Both the position numbers and the translations under genes were made by a program. Shown one piece after another: positions 26,718 to 35,524 of a stretch of DNA of 64,000 bases. Where the stretch lies: contig NZ_LBJC01000007.1 in the NCBI RefSeq assembly GCF_004114535.1, positions 248,001 to 312,000 on the forward strand, given 5' to 3'. The stretch is from Bradyrhizobium nanningense. Its GTDB lineage: Bacteria; Pseudomonadota; Alphaproteobacteria; Rhizobiales; Xanthobacteraceae. Under the pieces are notes generated by a model. It was not told the origin of the DNA, ran no database searches, and saw nothing but the letters and a program-made list of their open reading frames with translations. Within the stretch, counting starts at the first letter, position 1. Each line of letters starts with the position of its first letter.

Positions 26718-27797
26718 TCACCGCCACGGCTGCACGATGATCTTGGTGTGCGCCTCGGGATTGGCGAGGTCGGCGAAGGCCTTGGCGACGCCGTCGAGGC
26801 CGACCTCCGCTGTCACCATGGCGGCGGCGTCCACTCGACCTTCCGCGATCAGGCGCAGTGACGCTGCGAACTCCTCCGGCGTGTAGCCGAGCACGTATTG
26901 GACGTTCAGCTCCTTCATGATGCCGAGCATCGGCTCGTTTCTGTCGCCCTCCATGCAGACGCCAACCACGACGATCCTGGCATCGCGCGGGGCGCCCTCG
27001 AACACCTGCTGCAGCAGGCCGGGAACGCCGACGCATTCGAAGATGATGGCGGGCTTCAGCGCCGGCAGCATCGCCTGGAACGGCGGCCGCGCCGCCTTCT
27101 CGGCGTCCGACATCTGGGCGTGCTCGGCCCAGGTCGCATAGGGCTGCGATACGCTGGGATCGACCACGACATCGGCGCCGAGCTTGGCTGCGAGCGCGCG
27201 TCGTGCCGGCGAATAGTCGGCGGCCACAATGGGATGCAGTCCCCTCAGCTTCAGCGCCGCGATCACCGCAAGCCCGACCGGGCCGCAGCCGATCACCAGC
27301 GGCACCTCGCCGCCACTTATGTTGGCTTTCGCCACGGCGTGAACCCCGACGGCGAGCGGCTCGGTCAGCGCCGCGTGTTCCGGCGCCAGCCCATTGGGCA
27401 CTTCGAGCAGTAGCGCTTCGCTCAGCAGCATCGCCTCGGCATAGCCGCCGATATTGTCGTTGGAATAGCCGATGCCCTCGATGCCTTGCGGCGTTACCAG
27501 CGCCGGCAGCGAGCAGACGCGCGTGCCTGGCTTGAGCTTGCGCGCGGTGCCGGAACCGTAGTCGACGATCTCGCAGCAGAACTCGTGGCCGAACACGACG
27601 TCGCGCGACAAGTCCATCGGCTTGCGTCCGGTCCTCCTCGCCATCTCCACCATGCGATGGGCGTGCTGCCGCGCGTGCAGGTCGGAGCCGCAGATGCCGC
27701 AGGCGAGCGTCTTGACCAGCACCTGGCCCGGACCCGGCGTCGGGTCGGCCATCTGGCCAACGACAATCTCACCGTTCCTGAAAATCGCAGCGCGCAT
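26718..27797 (-). CDS. Zinc-binding alcohol dehydrogenase family (MDR) protein
   Basis: The protein has 359 residues from the ATG at 27797, which has GGGAGGAG upstream. The catalytic zinc region is CGICGSDLHARQH followed by GHEFCCEIVDYG, and the nucleotide-binding motif is VIGCGPVGLAVIAALK near residue 180. The four-cysteine structural zinc lobe typical of many alcohol dehydrogenases is not visible. It oxidises an unknown alcohol or polyol with NAD(P). It shares the strand with the DMT exporter 58 bases upstream. Confidence 0.88.
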   Translation of the reverse strand: MRAAIFRNGEIVVGQMADPTPGPGQVLVKTLACGICGSDLHARQHAHRMVEMARRTGRKPMDLSRDVVFGHEFCCEIVDYGSGTARKLKPGTRVCSLPALVTPQGIEGIGYSNDNIGGYAEAMLLSEALLLEVPNGLAPEHAALTEPLAVGVHAVAKANISGGEVPLVIGCGPVGLAVIAALKLRGLHPIVAADYSPARRALAAKLGADVVVDPSVSQPYATWAEHAQMSDAEKAARPPFQAMLPALKPAIIFECVGVPGLLQQVFEGAPRDARIVVVGVCMEGDRNEPMLGIMKELNVQYVLGYTPEEFAASLRLIAEGRVDAAAMVTAEVGLDGVAKAFADLANPEAHTKIIVQPWR

Positions 27798-27855
27798 CCG
27801 GCTCCTCCCTATCGTTGGAGCCATTGATAGCACGAAGCGGACGCGGCGACTTGCG

Positions 27856-28908
27856 TCAGGGGTTCGGGGAACGCTCTTCCAGCACCAAGAGCTGGGCACG
27901 GCGCACCCGCTCGCGATGCGCGATGTAGAGGCCGCTGGCGACGATGAACGCGGCGCCGACGACCGTCCAGACGTCAGGCACCTCACCGAAGATGAAGAAG
28001 CCCAAAATGCTGACCCAGAGCAGCTGCGTGTAGGAGAACGGCGCCAGCACCGAGGCATCGCCATAGCGATAGGCCAGCACGATGATCCACTGGCCAACAG
28101 TCGAGGCGACGCCGATCACGATACCGAGGCCGATTCCCGTCCAGCTCGGCGTGACCCAGACGAACGGCACCATCAGAGAGAGGATTGCAACACCGGTCAG
28201 CGCGGAATAGGCCATGGTGGTGAGCACGGCCTCGCGCCCGCTCATCATCCGCGTCAGGATCAGCGCGGCAGCCCAGCAGAACGCCGAGATGATCGGGAAG
28301 AACGCGGCGGCGTGGAAGGCGCTCGTACCCGGCCGCAGGATGATCAATACGCCCGTCAGGCCGATCGCAGTCGCGATCCAGCGCCGCAGGCCGACCTGCT
28401 CGCTCAGGAAGATGATCGACAGCGCGGTGACGAACAGCGGCGAGACGAAGCCGGTGGCGGAGGCTTCCGCAATGGGAAGGAAGCGCAGGCCGGTGATGAA
28501 GAACAGCGAGGAGCCGAGCAGCGCAGCACCCCGCATCAATTGCAAGCCGAGGCGCTCGGTGCGCATCGCATGGAGCGGCGAGCCCGGCAGCATCACCGGC
28601 GTGAACATCAGCGCGAAGGTGACGAAGCGGATCCAGGTGATCTCGATCGACGGCAGGCTGGTCGACAAATATTTCGCGGTGACGTCGGAAGTGCCGAGAA
28701 ACACCGTCGATAACAGCACCAGCGCAATGCCCTTGAAGGGATGATCGACGCGCGCGGGCGCGCGGCGAGTCTTCTGCTTCTTCTCCGGCACGGGCATGGG
28801 AATAGTGTCGAGCCTTGCGGCTGCGGCGGGCGGCGGTGTCACGGCTGGAACCCGGGCAAAGTGCGAATCGAGGAAGGTTGTAAAAAACGACAAATGCGCC
28901 GCGTTCAC
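27856..28908 (-). CDS. DMT superfamily (EamA) transporter
   Basis: The protein has 350 residues and ten hydrophobic segments in two EamA repeats (GIALVLLSTVFLGTSDVTAKY opens the first). It is an inner-membrane exporter or permease of metabolites, typically amino acids, sugars or drugs. The start is unclear. A GTG at 28908 has GGAAG upstream and gives a roughly 55-residue polar N-terminus, while an ATG at 28797 would shorten it by 37 residues. Confidence 0.88.
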   Translation of the reverse strand: MNAAHLSFFTTFLDSHFARVPAVTPPPAAAARLDTIPMPVPEKKQKTRRAPARVDHPFKGIALVLLSTVFLGTSDVTAKYLSTSLPSIEITWIRFVTFALMFTPVMLPGSPLHAMRTERLGLQLMRGAALLGSSLFFITGLRFLPIAEASATGFVSPLFVTALSIIFLSEQVGLRRWIATAIGLTGVLIILRPGTSAFHAAAFFPIISAFCWAAALILTRMMSGREAVLTTMAYSALTGVAILSLMVPFVWVTPSWTGIGLGIVIGVASTVGQWIIVLAYRYGDASVLAPFSYTQLLWVSILGFFIFGEVPDVWTVVGAAFIVASGLYIAHRERVRRAQLLVLEERSPNP

Positions 28909-28985
28909 AACTTCCGAAAACAGGATGCCGATATGCGCGAGCCGCCGCGCGCGTCAATGCTCTGTTAATAGTGGATATTTGTGCA

Positions 28986-29825
28986 TTACAGCATCGGCAG
29001 GCTGCGCGGTTTTGGCCCGCGCGGAAACGCCGCATCGAGCGCCGCAATCTCGTCTTTCGTCAGCACGAGATCACCGGCCGCCGCATTCTCACCGGCATGT
29101 TCGGCCGATGACGCCTTCGGGATCGCGAACACCGTAGTTGCACGGGTGAGAAAGCTCAGCGCGACCTGTCGCGGCGTCGCGCGACGTGCCTCCGCGATGC
29201 GCGCCAGCACGGCACCGCCCTTGCTGCGCGCATCCGGGAAGTCGTCGTGCCCGAACGGCGAATAGGCGACGACGGCGACGCCATGCTTCTCGCACCACGG
29301 GATCACCGCGTGCTCGATCGCGCGCTCCTTCAGATGATAGAGCACCTGATTGCAGGCGATGCGGCCCTCGCCGGAAACATCGAGAATCTCGTCGAGATCG
29401 TCGGCGTCGAAATTGGAGACACCCCAGGATTTGATCTTGCCTGATGTCACCAGGTCCTCAAATGCAGCCACCGTGTCTTCCAGCGGATAGGAACCGCGCC
29501 AGTGCAGCAGATAACAATCGAGACGGTCGGTCTTGAGCCGCTTCAGCGAGCGCTCGCAGGCCGTGATGGTTCCGCGGCGCGAGGCATTGCTCGGCAGCAC
29601 CTTGGAGACCAGGAACACCCCATCGCGACGTCCCGCGATGGCATCGGCAATGACGAGCTCCGCGTCGCCATACATCTCGGCGGTGTCGATATGCGTCATG
29701 CCGAGATCGAGCCCGCGCTGAAGCGCGGCAATCGCGTGGCTGCGGTCGCCGTGGTCGAGATACCAGCTGCCCTGCCCGATGACGGAGACATTGGCGCCGG
29801 TCTTGCCGAAGGGGTTTGTGTTCAT
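28986..29825 (-). CDS. Aldo/keto reductase
   Basis: The protein has 279 residues with a (beta/alpha)8 fold. The catalytic tetrad residues are visible: Asp and Tyr in HIDTAEMYGDAE, Lys in VFLVSKVL, and His in YLLHWRGSY. GVSNFDADDL is the family's second signature. It reduces a carbonyl with NADPH and its substrate is unknown. It starts 8 bases downstream of the SMP-30 gene's stop on the same strand, so the two are probably co-transcribed and may act on one sugar or lactone. Confidence 0.9.
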   Translation of the reverse strand: MNTNPFGKTGANVSVIGQGSWYLDHGDRSHAIAALQRGLDLGMTHIDTAEMYGDAELVIADAIAGRRDGVFLVSKVLPSNASRRGTITACERSLKRLKTDRLDCYLLHWRGSYPLEDTVAAFEDLVTSGKIKSWGVSNFDADDLDEILDVSGEGRIACNQVLYHLKERAIEHAVIPWCEKHGVAVVAYSPFGHDDFPDARSKGGAVLARIAEARRATPRQVALSFLTRATTVFAIPKASSAEHAGENAAAGDLVLTKDEIAALDAAFPRGPKPRSLPML

Positions 29826-29833
29826 GTCTGAGC

Positions 29834-30733
29834 TCACAGTCCGCTGATGTCCGCCACCAGCACGCTGCCGGTCGACGACTCCGTGATATAGAGACGATCC
29901 TTGCTGGCGCCACCGATCGCGACGTTGGTGCAGTTCGGCCCCGCGCACGACTTGATCCGCGCGATCAGTTCGCCGTTCGGCGCGAACACGAAGACGTGGC
30001 CGAGCGAGGCGTGGCCGACGAACAGGCGGCCCTTCGCATCCATCGTCAGGCCGTCGGGACCGCTGGTGCCGAACAGCGAGCAGAAACGGCCGACCTTGGA
30101 CACGCTGCCGTCCTTCATGAACGGCAACCGCCACACTGCATTGTCGCGCGTCATCGCGACGAACAGCACGGTTTCGGTCGGGTCGAGCACCAGGCCATTC
30201 GGGCTGATACCGGTGTTGATCAGGCAATCGAGCCGGCCATTCGATGCCAGCCGATAGACCCGGCCACTCGGGTCATGCAGGCCAGTCTGGCCCTGGTCGG
30301 TGAAATAGATATCTCCGTTGGACGCCGGATGCAGATCGTTGCAGCCGCGAAACGATTCCGAATTGCGCGCCGTCAGGACCGGCGTCGTGCGGCCGGCTTT
30401 GACATCCAGCTCCATGATGCCGTGCATGTAATCGGCCACCAGGATGCGGCCGTCGGCGGCGATCTTCAGCCCGTTCGGCCATCCCTCATATTCGATCACG
30501 AGCGACCATTCACCGTCAGGCGCGATGCGGAAGATGCGACCGAACGGAATGTCGACGATGTAGAGATTGCCGTCCTTGTCGAAGGATGGCCCCTCGATGA
30601 AACTGTCAGTCGGCACATTCGGCCGGTTGGCGTCGGCCCATTCCGTCCGCACGCCTTTGCGGCGGAATCTGTCGGGCATCGCGGAGAAGAGCCTGGTTTC
30701 GATCAGGCGCGGCGGCGTTTCCAGATACATCAT
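29834..30733 (-). CDS. SMP-30/gluconolactonase/LRE-like protein
   Basis: This beta-propeller lactonase has 299 residues. Metal-site segments include FIEGPSFDKDGNLYIVD, SPNGLVLDPTE and GPDGLTMDAKGRLFVG. It would hydrolyse a sugar lactone, and it is the second member of the family in this window. The frame opens at 30808, and adjacent ATG codons at 30733 and 30730 begin the likely protein, although no strong ribosome-binding site is seen. It is followed by the aldo/keto reductase. Confidence 0.85.
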   Translation of the reverse strand: MMYLETPPRLIETRLFSAMPDRFRRKGVRTEWADANRPNVPTDSFIEGPSFDKDGNLYIVDIPFGRIFRIAPDGEWSLVIEYEGWPNGLKIAADGRILVADYMHGIMELDVKAGRTTPVLTARNSESFRGCNDLHPASNGDIYFTDQGQTGLHDPSGRVYRLASNGRLDCLINTGISPNGLVLDPTETVLFVAMTRDNAVWRLPFMKDGSVSKVGRFCSLFGTSGPDGLTMDAKGRLFVGHASLGHVFVFAPNGELIARIKSCAGPNCTNVAIGGASKDRLYITESSTGSVLVADISGL

Positions 30734-30814
30734 TGTTGTTGTGTTTGTTGGGGGAGAGCGCGCCAGCATAGGACACAATCGACGGCGCGTCGATTGTGCA
30801 GAGGGCATACCGCT

Positions 30815-30953
30815 CTCGTGTCCCGGACGCGCCGCAACGCATCAGCGTTGCGGCGCAGAGCCGGGACCCAGAAAAGCCGTGCAACGTTGCAACGTGGGCC
30901 CCGGCTCTGCAGCGCACCGTCGAAGGGACGCTGCGCTGCGTCCGGGGCACGAG
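30815..30953. repeat. Palindromic repeat family B, copy 3
   Basis: CTCGTGTCCCGGACGC and GCGTCCGGGGCACGAG are the outer arms. GAGCCGGGACCCAG and GTGGGCCCCGGCTCTGC are the inner arms, with an additional GCAACGTTGC palindrome in the centre. It lies between nasC and the lactonase. A half copy of family A (GTCATTGCGAGCGGAG) follows at about 30988. Confidence 0.8.
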
Positions 30954-31012
30954 ACCGTAGTCTCGGCACCCCCCTGCATCAACACCGTCATTGCGAGCGG
31001 AGAGAGCCAGGC

Positions 31013-33718
31013 CTAACCCGCAACCCCCGCGACCTTCGCCGGCTTCAGTGGCGCGTCGTCCGTCGTCGCGATCAGCCGCTTCAGCTCGGGGATGCAGGAG
31101 CCGCAATTGGTGCCGGCCTTGAGCCTGACACCGATCTCGGCCGCCGTGCGCGCGCCGGTGGCGATGGTATCGCAGATAGTGCCGCGGCCGACGCCGAAGC
31201 AGGCGCAGACGATCGGTCCGGTCGAGACCGCCCCCTCCGTCGACTTGCCCGATAGCAGCATGCGGCGCTGCTCGTCGGTGACGTGATCGGCCGCGAAGGC
31301 ACTTCTGACCACCTCCCAATCGCCGGCGTCATGTCCGGGGCCGACGAACAGACAAGCCTCGATGCGATCACCTGCGAAGGCGGCAGCACGATAGATGCCG
31401 CCGCCAAGATCGCGATATTCGGCGACGTCCTCGCCGGCGACACCATCGAGCCAGGCCGGCCAGCGCGACAGATCCGCGTTGTCGGCGAACAGATAGCCAA
31501 AACCGCCGGCGACCGTGACGCGGGTCCACAACAGATTCGGCGGCAGGTCGAGCTGCCGTCGTGACAGCGCAAAACCGCGGAAGACGAATTCGTAAGGCGC
31601 GATCGCGGCAGGCGTCGCCTTGGACTCGGGCTGGCCCGAGAACGGATCGGTGAACGACTGCACCAGTGCCCCGACGCGGCCGTGCGAGGCATTCATCGCG
31701 CTCCAGTGGATCGGAACGAAGAGTGCGCCACGCTGCTGGCGGTCACTCACAACCACCTTCAGGATACATTGGCCATAATCGGTGGTGACGCGGGCATAGC
31801 CGTCATGGACGATGCTGTATTTGTTGGCGTCATCGGGATGGATCTCGACGAACGGCTCGGGCAGATGCGCGCCGAGCCGCTGGCTCAGTCCGGTACGCGT
31901 CATGGTGTGCCACTGATCGCGGATGCGCCCCGTGTTGAGCCTGAGGGGGCGCGAGGCACCGGTCTCGCCGCGCAGCGAGGGCACCTCCGGTGCAACGAAG
32001 CGGCCCTTGCCGTCATTGGTGAAGAAGCCGCCGCTCGCGAAGAAACGCTCTCCGGGCGCCCCGCCTTCACGCACCGGCCATTGCACCGGCTTCAAGGCGT
32101 CGAAGGCTTCGTCGGAGAGCGAGGTCAGCGCGCCAATGTCGAAATCGCGGTTGCCGTCGTTCTCGAACGCCGAGAGCGCAGCGTGCTCGCGAAAGATGTC
32201 GGCGGCGGATTTGTAGTTGAAACTATCGCCGAAGCCGAGACGCTTTGCGGTCTCGCACAGGATCCACCAATCGGGGCGCGCCTCGCCCGGCGCCGGCAGG
32301 AACGAGCGCTGGCGCGAGATGCGGCGTTCGGAGTTGGTCACCGTGCCCGACTTCTCACCCCAGGCGAGGGCCGGCAGCAGCACGTGCGGACCCGCCTCGA
32401 CCGTGTCGTTGGACAAGACGTTCTCGGAGACCACGAACAGCTCGAGCTTCTTCAACGCCTCGCGCACGAAGTCCGCATCGGGCAGCGACACCGCGGGATT
32501 GGTGCCCATCACCCAGAGCGCCTTGACCTCACCGCGATTGATGGCCTCGAACAACTGCACCGCCTTCAACCCTTCATGGGTGGCGATGCGCGGCGCCTTC
32601 CAGAACCGCCTGACACGATCGATGTCCGGCGGCGTGAAACCCATATGCGCTGCCAGCATATTGGCGAGGCCGCCGACCTCGCGGCCGCCCATCGCATTGG
32701 GCTGACCGGTGAGCGAGAACGGCGAGGCGCCCGGCTTGCCGATGCGCCCGGTGGCGAGGTGGCAGTTCAGGATCGCGTTGACCTTGTCGGTACCCTGCGC
32801 CGACTGGTTGACGCCCTGCGAATAGAGCGTGACGACGCGCGGCGTGTCGCGAAACATCTTGAAGAAAGCGGCGACGTCCTGCTCGGACAGGCCCGAGGCA
32901 AGCGCCGTCGCGCTGACACTGCCGGCGATGCTCCGCGCGCGTACCAGCGCGTCCTCGAAGCCCGACGTATTGTTCGCGACGTAGTCCTTGTCCAACGCGC
33001 CGCTATCGACGAGATCAACGAAGAGCCCGGAGAAGAGCGCTGTGTCGGTGCCCGGCTTGAGGCCGAGAAACAAGTCGACGTCATCGGCGGTATCGGTGCG
33101 GCGCGGATCGATCACGATCATCCGCGCGCCCCGCTCCTGCCGGTTCTTCAGCATGCGCTGGAACAGTACCGGATGACACCAGGCCGCGTTCGAGCCGACG
33201 AAGACGAGCAGATCGGCCTGGTCGAGATCCTCGTAGCAGCCGGGCACGGTGTCGGCGCCGAAGGCGCGGCGATGGCCGGCAACCGACGACGACATGCAGA
33301 GCCGCGAATTGGTGTCGACATTCGCCGTGCCGACAAAACCCTTCATCAGCTTGTTGGCGACGTAATAGTCCTCGGTGAGGAGCTGGCCGGAGAGATAGAA
33401 CGCGACCGCATCGGCGCCGTCGCGGGCCACGATGTGCTGCATGCGATGGGCGACGTGGTCGAGGGCATCGCTCCAGGCGACGCGCTCCAGCACGCCCTTG
33501 CAGCGGATCATCGGATAGAGCAGCCGGTTTTCCAGTCCGACGGTCTCGCCGAGCGCCGAGCCTTTCGAGCAGAGCCGGCCGAAATTGGCGGGATGATCAG
33601 GATCGCCCGCGATTGCCGCGCCGCCCTTGCCGTCGGGCGTCGCCAGCACGCCGCAGCCGACGCCGCAATAGGGGCAGGTCGTCTTGGTGGCGCGGAGCGA
33701 GGGATCGATTGCCGTCAT
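31013..33718 (-). CDS. nasC: Assimilatory nitrate reductase catalytic subunit NasC
   Basis: The protein has 901 residues and is a cytoplasmic molybdopterin oxidoreductase reducing nitrate to nitrite. The N-terminal 4Fe-4S ligands are C15, C18, C22 and C50 (CPYCGVGC, then RLCSKG). Mo-cofactor domains follow, for example GVNQSAQGTDKVNAILN near residue 310. A C-terminal BFD-like 2Fe-2S domain carries CACFGVGRGTICD and NCGSC, a fusion typical of NasA/NasC. It is the last gene of narK-bjgb-flp-nasC, 27 bases after flp. The ATG at 33718 is preferred to an upstream TTG. Confidence 0.93.
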   Translation of the reverse strand: MTAIDPSLRATKTTCPYCGVGCGVLATPDGKGGAAIAGDPDHPANFGRLCSKGSALGETVGLENRLLYPMIRCKGVLERVAWSDALDHVAHRMQHIVARDGADAVAFYLSGQLLTEDYYVANKLMKGFVGTANVDTNSRLCMSSSVAGHRRAFGADTVPGCYEDLDQADLLVFVGSNAAWCHPVLFQRMLKNRQERGARMIVIDPRRTDTADDVDLFLGLKPGTDTALFSGLFVDLVDSGALDKDYVANNTSGFEDALVRARSIAGSVSATALASGLSEQDVAAFFKMFRDTPRVVTLYSQGVNQSAQGTDKVNAILNCHLATGRIGKPGASPFSLTGQPNAMGGREVGGLANMLAAHMGFTPPDIDRVRRFWKAPRIATHEGLKAVQLFEAINRGEVKALWVMGTNPAVSLPDADFVREALKKLELFVVSENVLSNDTVEAGPHVLLPALAWGEKSGTVTNSERRISRQRSFLPAPGEARPDWWILCETAKRLGFGDSFNYKSAADIFREHAALSAFENDGNRDFDIGALTSLSDEAFDALKPVQWPVREGGAPGERFFASGGFFTNDGKGRFVAPEVPSLRGETGASRPLRLNTGRIRDQWHTMTRTGLSQRLGAHLPEPFVEIHPDDANKYSIVHDGYARVTTDYGQCILKVVVSDRQQRGALFVPIHWSAMNASHGRVGALVQSFTDPFSGQPESKATPAAIAPYEFVFRGFALSRRQLDLPPNLLWTRVTVAGGFGYLFADNADLSRWPAWLDGVAGEDVAEYRDLGGGIYRAAAFAGDRIEACLFVGPGHDAGDWEVVRSAFAADHVTDEQRRMLLSGKSTEGAVSTGPIVCACFGVGRGTICDTIATGARTAAEIGVRLKAGTNCGSCIPELKRLIATTDDAPLKPAKVAGVAG

Positions 33719-33745
33719 GTCGAACTGCCTTGTCAAGCTGGCCTG

Positions 33746-34963
33746 TCACGCCGCCTTGGAGGGACGCGCGAGCGCGCGGCCGAACATCATGTCGGTGCGG
33801 ATCGCCGCCACCTTGTCACGATTGCGGATCAGCTCGAGATACCAGAGCGCATCGACGGTATCGCCGATCAGCACGGCACCGGTGAGCCGGCCGGCCGCGA
33901 TCACGAGCTTCTTGTAGGTGCCTCGCCTGCGGTCGGTCAGCACCAGGCTCTCGCTGCCCTCCCCGCCCATGAAGTCGCCGGCGGAGAAGACGCTGACTCC
34001 GGACACCTTCAGATTGGTCGAGACGACGCTGCCCTGATAGGCGGCGGGCCGGCCGGCCAGATGCCGCGCCAGCACCCGCGCCTGCTCATAGGCGGGCTCG
34101 ACCAGGCCGTAGCAAGTGCCGCGATGCTCGGCACACTCGCCGAGCGCAAAAATGTCGGACGAGGAGGTTTGCATCACGTCGTTGACGACGACGCCGCGGT
34201 TGACGGCGATCCCCGCCTCTTTTGCCAGCGCGACGTTCGGCTTGATCCCGGCAGCGAAGATCACGGCGTCGGCCTCGATACGGCTGCCATCGGCAAGCTC
34301 GACGGCCTCGACATGTCCATCGCCATGGATCCGGGCGGTCGAGGCGTTGAGCAGGATGCGGATGCCTTTGCGCTCGACCAGCGTCTTGAGCAGATCGGCG
34401 GCCGGCTCGTCGAGCTGGCGCTCCATCAGCCGGTCCATCAGATGCAGCAGCGTCACCGGCGCGCCCGCCTTGGCGAGGCCGTAGGCCGCTTCAAGTCCGA
34501 GCAGGCCGCCGCCGACGACGACAACGCGCTTCTTGGCCGCGGCTAGCGTCAGCAAAAGGTCGACGTCGCGCGTATCGCGAAACGTGTGCACGCCGGCGAG
34601 ATCGGCGCCCGGCAAATTGAGCCGCAGCGGCGTCGAGCCGGTGGCGAGCACGAGCTTGGAATATTCCATGCTCTCCTCGCCCTCGATCTTCAGCTCGCGG
34701 CGGCCGGTGTCGATCTCGGTGACGCGATAGCCGTAGCGCACGGTGACGCCGCGATGGCGCCACCAGTCGGCCGGCCGGAGCTCGATCTCGTGCGAGCCGG
34801 TCTCGCCGGCCAGCACGGATGAGAGCAACACGCGATTGTAAGCGAGCCGCGGCTCCTCGCCGATGACGGCGACCGCGTAGCGGCCGAGCGCGGTCTTCGC
34901 GAGCTCGTCGACCAGACGCGCGGCCGCCATACCGTTACCGACGATGACCAGCGGTTCACTCAC
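33746..34963 (-). CDS. flp: FAD-dependent NAD(P)H oxidoreductase Flp
   Basis: The protein has 405 residues and resembles the N-terminal FAD/NAD half of NirB without its siroheme part. The FAD motif is VIVGNGMAAARLV, the NAD motif VVVVGGGLLGLEAAYGLAKAG near residue 145, and DIFALGECAEH lies near 265. In Bradyrhizobium this gene order was described as narK-bjgb-flp-nasC, with Flp the electron donor for the nitrate reductase and the haemoglobin. The position between those two genes here matches. Confidence 0.9.
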   Translation of the reverse strand: MSEPLVIVGNGMAAARLVDELAKTALGRYAVAVIGEEPRLAYNRVLLSSVLAGETGSHEIELRPADWWRHRGVTVRYGYRVTEIDTGRRELKIEGEESMEYSKLVLATGSTPLRLNLPGADLAGVHTFRDTRDVDLLLTLAAAKKRVVVVGGGLLGLEAAYGLAKAGAPVTLLHLMDRLMERQLDEPAADLLKTLVERKGIRILLNASTARIHGDGHVEAVELADGSRIEADAVIFAAGIKPNVALAKEAGIAVNRGVVVNDVMQTSSSDIFALGECAEHRGTCYGLVEPAYEQARVLARHLAGRPAAYQGSVVSTNLKVSGVSVFSAGDFMGGEGSESLVLTDRRRGTYKKLVIAAGRLTGAVLIGDTVDALWYLELIRNRDKVAAIRTDMMFGRALARPSKAA

Positions 34964-34973
34964 GAGGCATCTC

Positions 34974-35402
34974 CTATTCAGCGGCCTGCGGCTGTGCGCC
35001 GTAGGCTTCAGACATCATGTAGCCGGACAGCACGCCGTAGGCGTCGGTCCAGGCCGTTGCCAGTTCGGGCGTCCAGGCTTCGCCAAGACCCTTCTCCAGG
35101 GTCCACAGCAGGGTCGCGCCGACCACCGGATAGTGGTCGGCCGTCGCGCCATAGGCGACGTGACGCCTGGCGAGCGCGGAGGCAGCGGGAAGAATGGAGT
35201 CCAGGTTCGACAGGCCGCCGACGACGGCGGCGAGCATGCCCATCAGCTTCTTGCGCTGCTCGGTCATGTCCTCGGGAAACATCGCACGCACGGACGGCGC
35301 CACCTCGAACAGACGATCGTAGAACAGCACCGCGGCCTGCTCCGATATCGGCGCGACCTTGGCGAAGCTCTGCTGGATGAGGGCGATCTGTTCTGGCGTC
35401 AT
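34974..35402 (-). CDS. bjgb: Single-domain haemoglobin Bjgb
   Basis: This is a globin of 142 residues. LFYDRLFEVAPSVRAMFP is the B-C-CD region, and the proximal histidine is in ALARRHVAYG. It lacks a reductase domain. In Bradyrhizobium the protein of this operon detoxifies nitric oxide formed during nitrate assimilation. That role is taken from the family, not visible here. It is 10 bases upstream of flp and 122 bases downstream of narK. Confidence 0.92.
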   Translation of the reverse strand: MTPEQIALIQQSFAKVAPISEQAAVLFYDRLFEVAPSVRAMFPEDMTEQRKKLMGMLAAVVGGLSNLDSILPAASALARRHVAYGATADHYPVVGATLLWTLEKGLGEAWTPELATAWTDAYGVLSGYMMSEAYGAQPQAAE

Positions 35403-35479
35403 GATGTTCTCCTGTCTGTTTCGGTCTGCCTTCGTCCGCGCCGTTGCGGAAAAAGTTCATGGATCAAACGTCATCAGAG

Positions 35480-35503
35480 AGACTTCTCCCCGCGTACGGG
35501 GAG
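35480..35503. repeat. Intercistronic CTTCTCCCCG-CGTA-CGGGGAGAAG hairpin
   Basis: A perfect 10-bp stem with a CGTA loop lies between narK and bjgb inside the operon. It has no T-rich tail, so it may stabilise or process the mRNA and need not terminate it. Confidence 0.6.
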
Positions 35504-35524
35504 AAGCGAGATTCGTACCAAGTG

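Noticed and set aside
31682..34546. A 954-codon plus-strand frame opposite nasC and flp
   Set aside because: It is antisense to two clear enzymes, its protein is rich in Arg, His and Ala without motifs, and such frames are common mirror images in GC-rich genomes.
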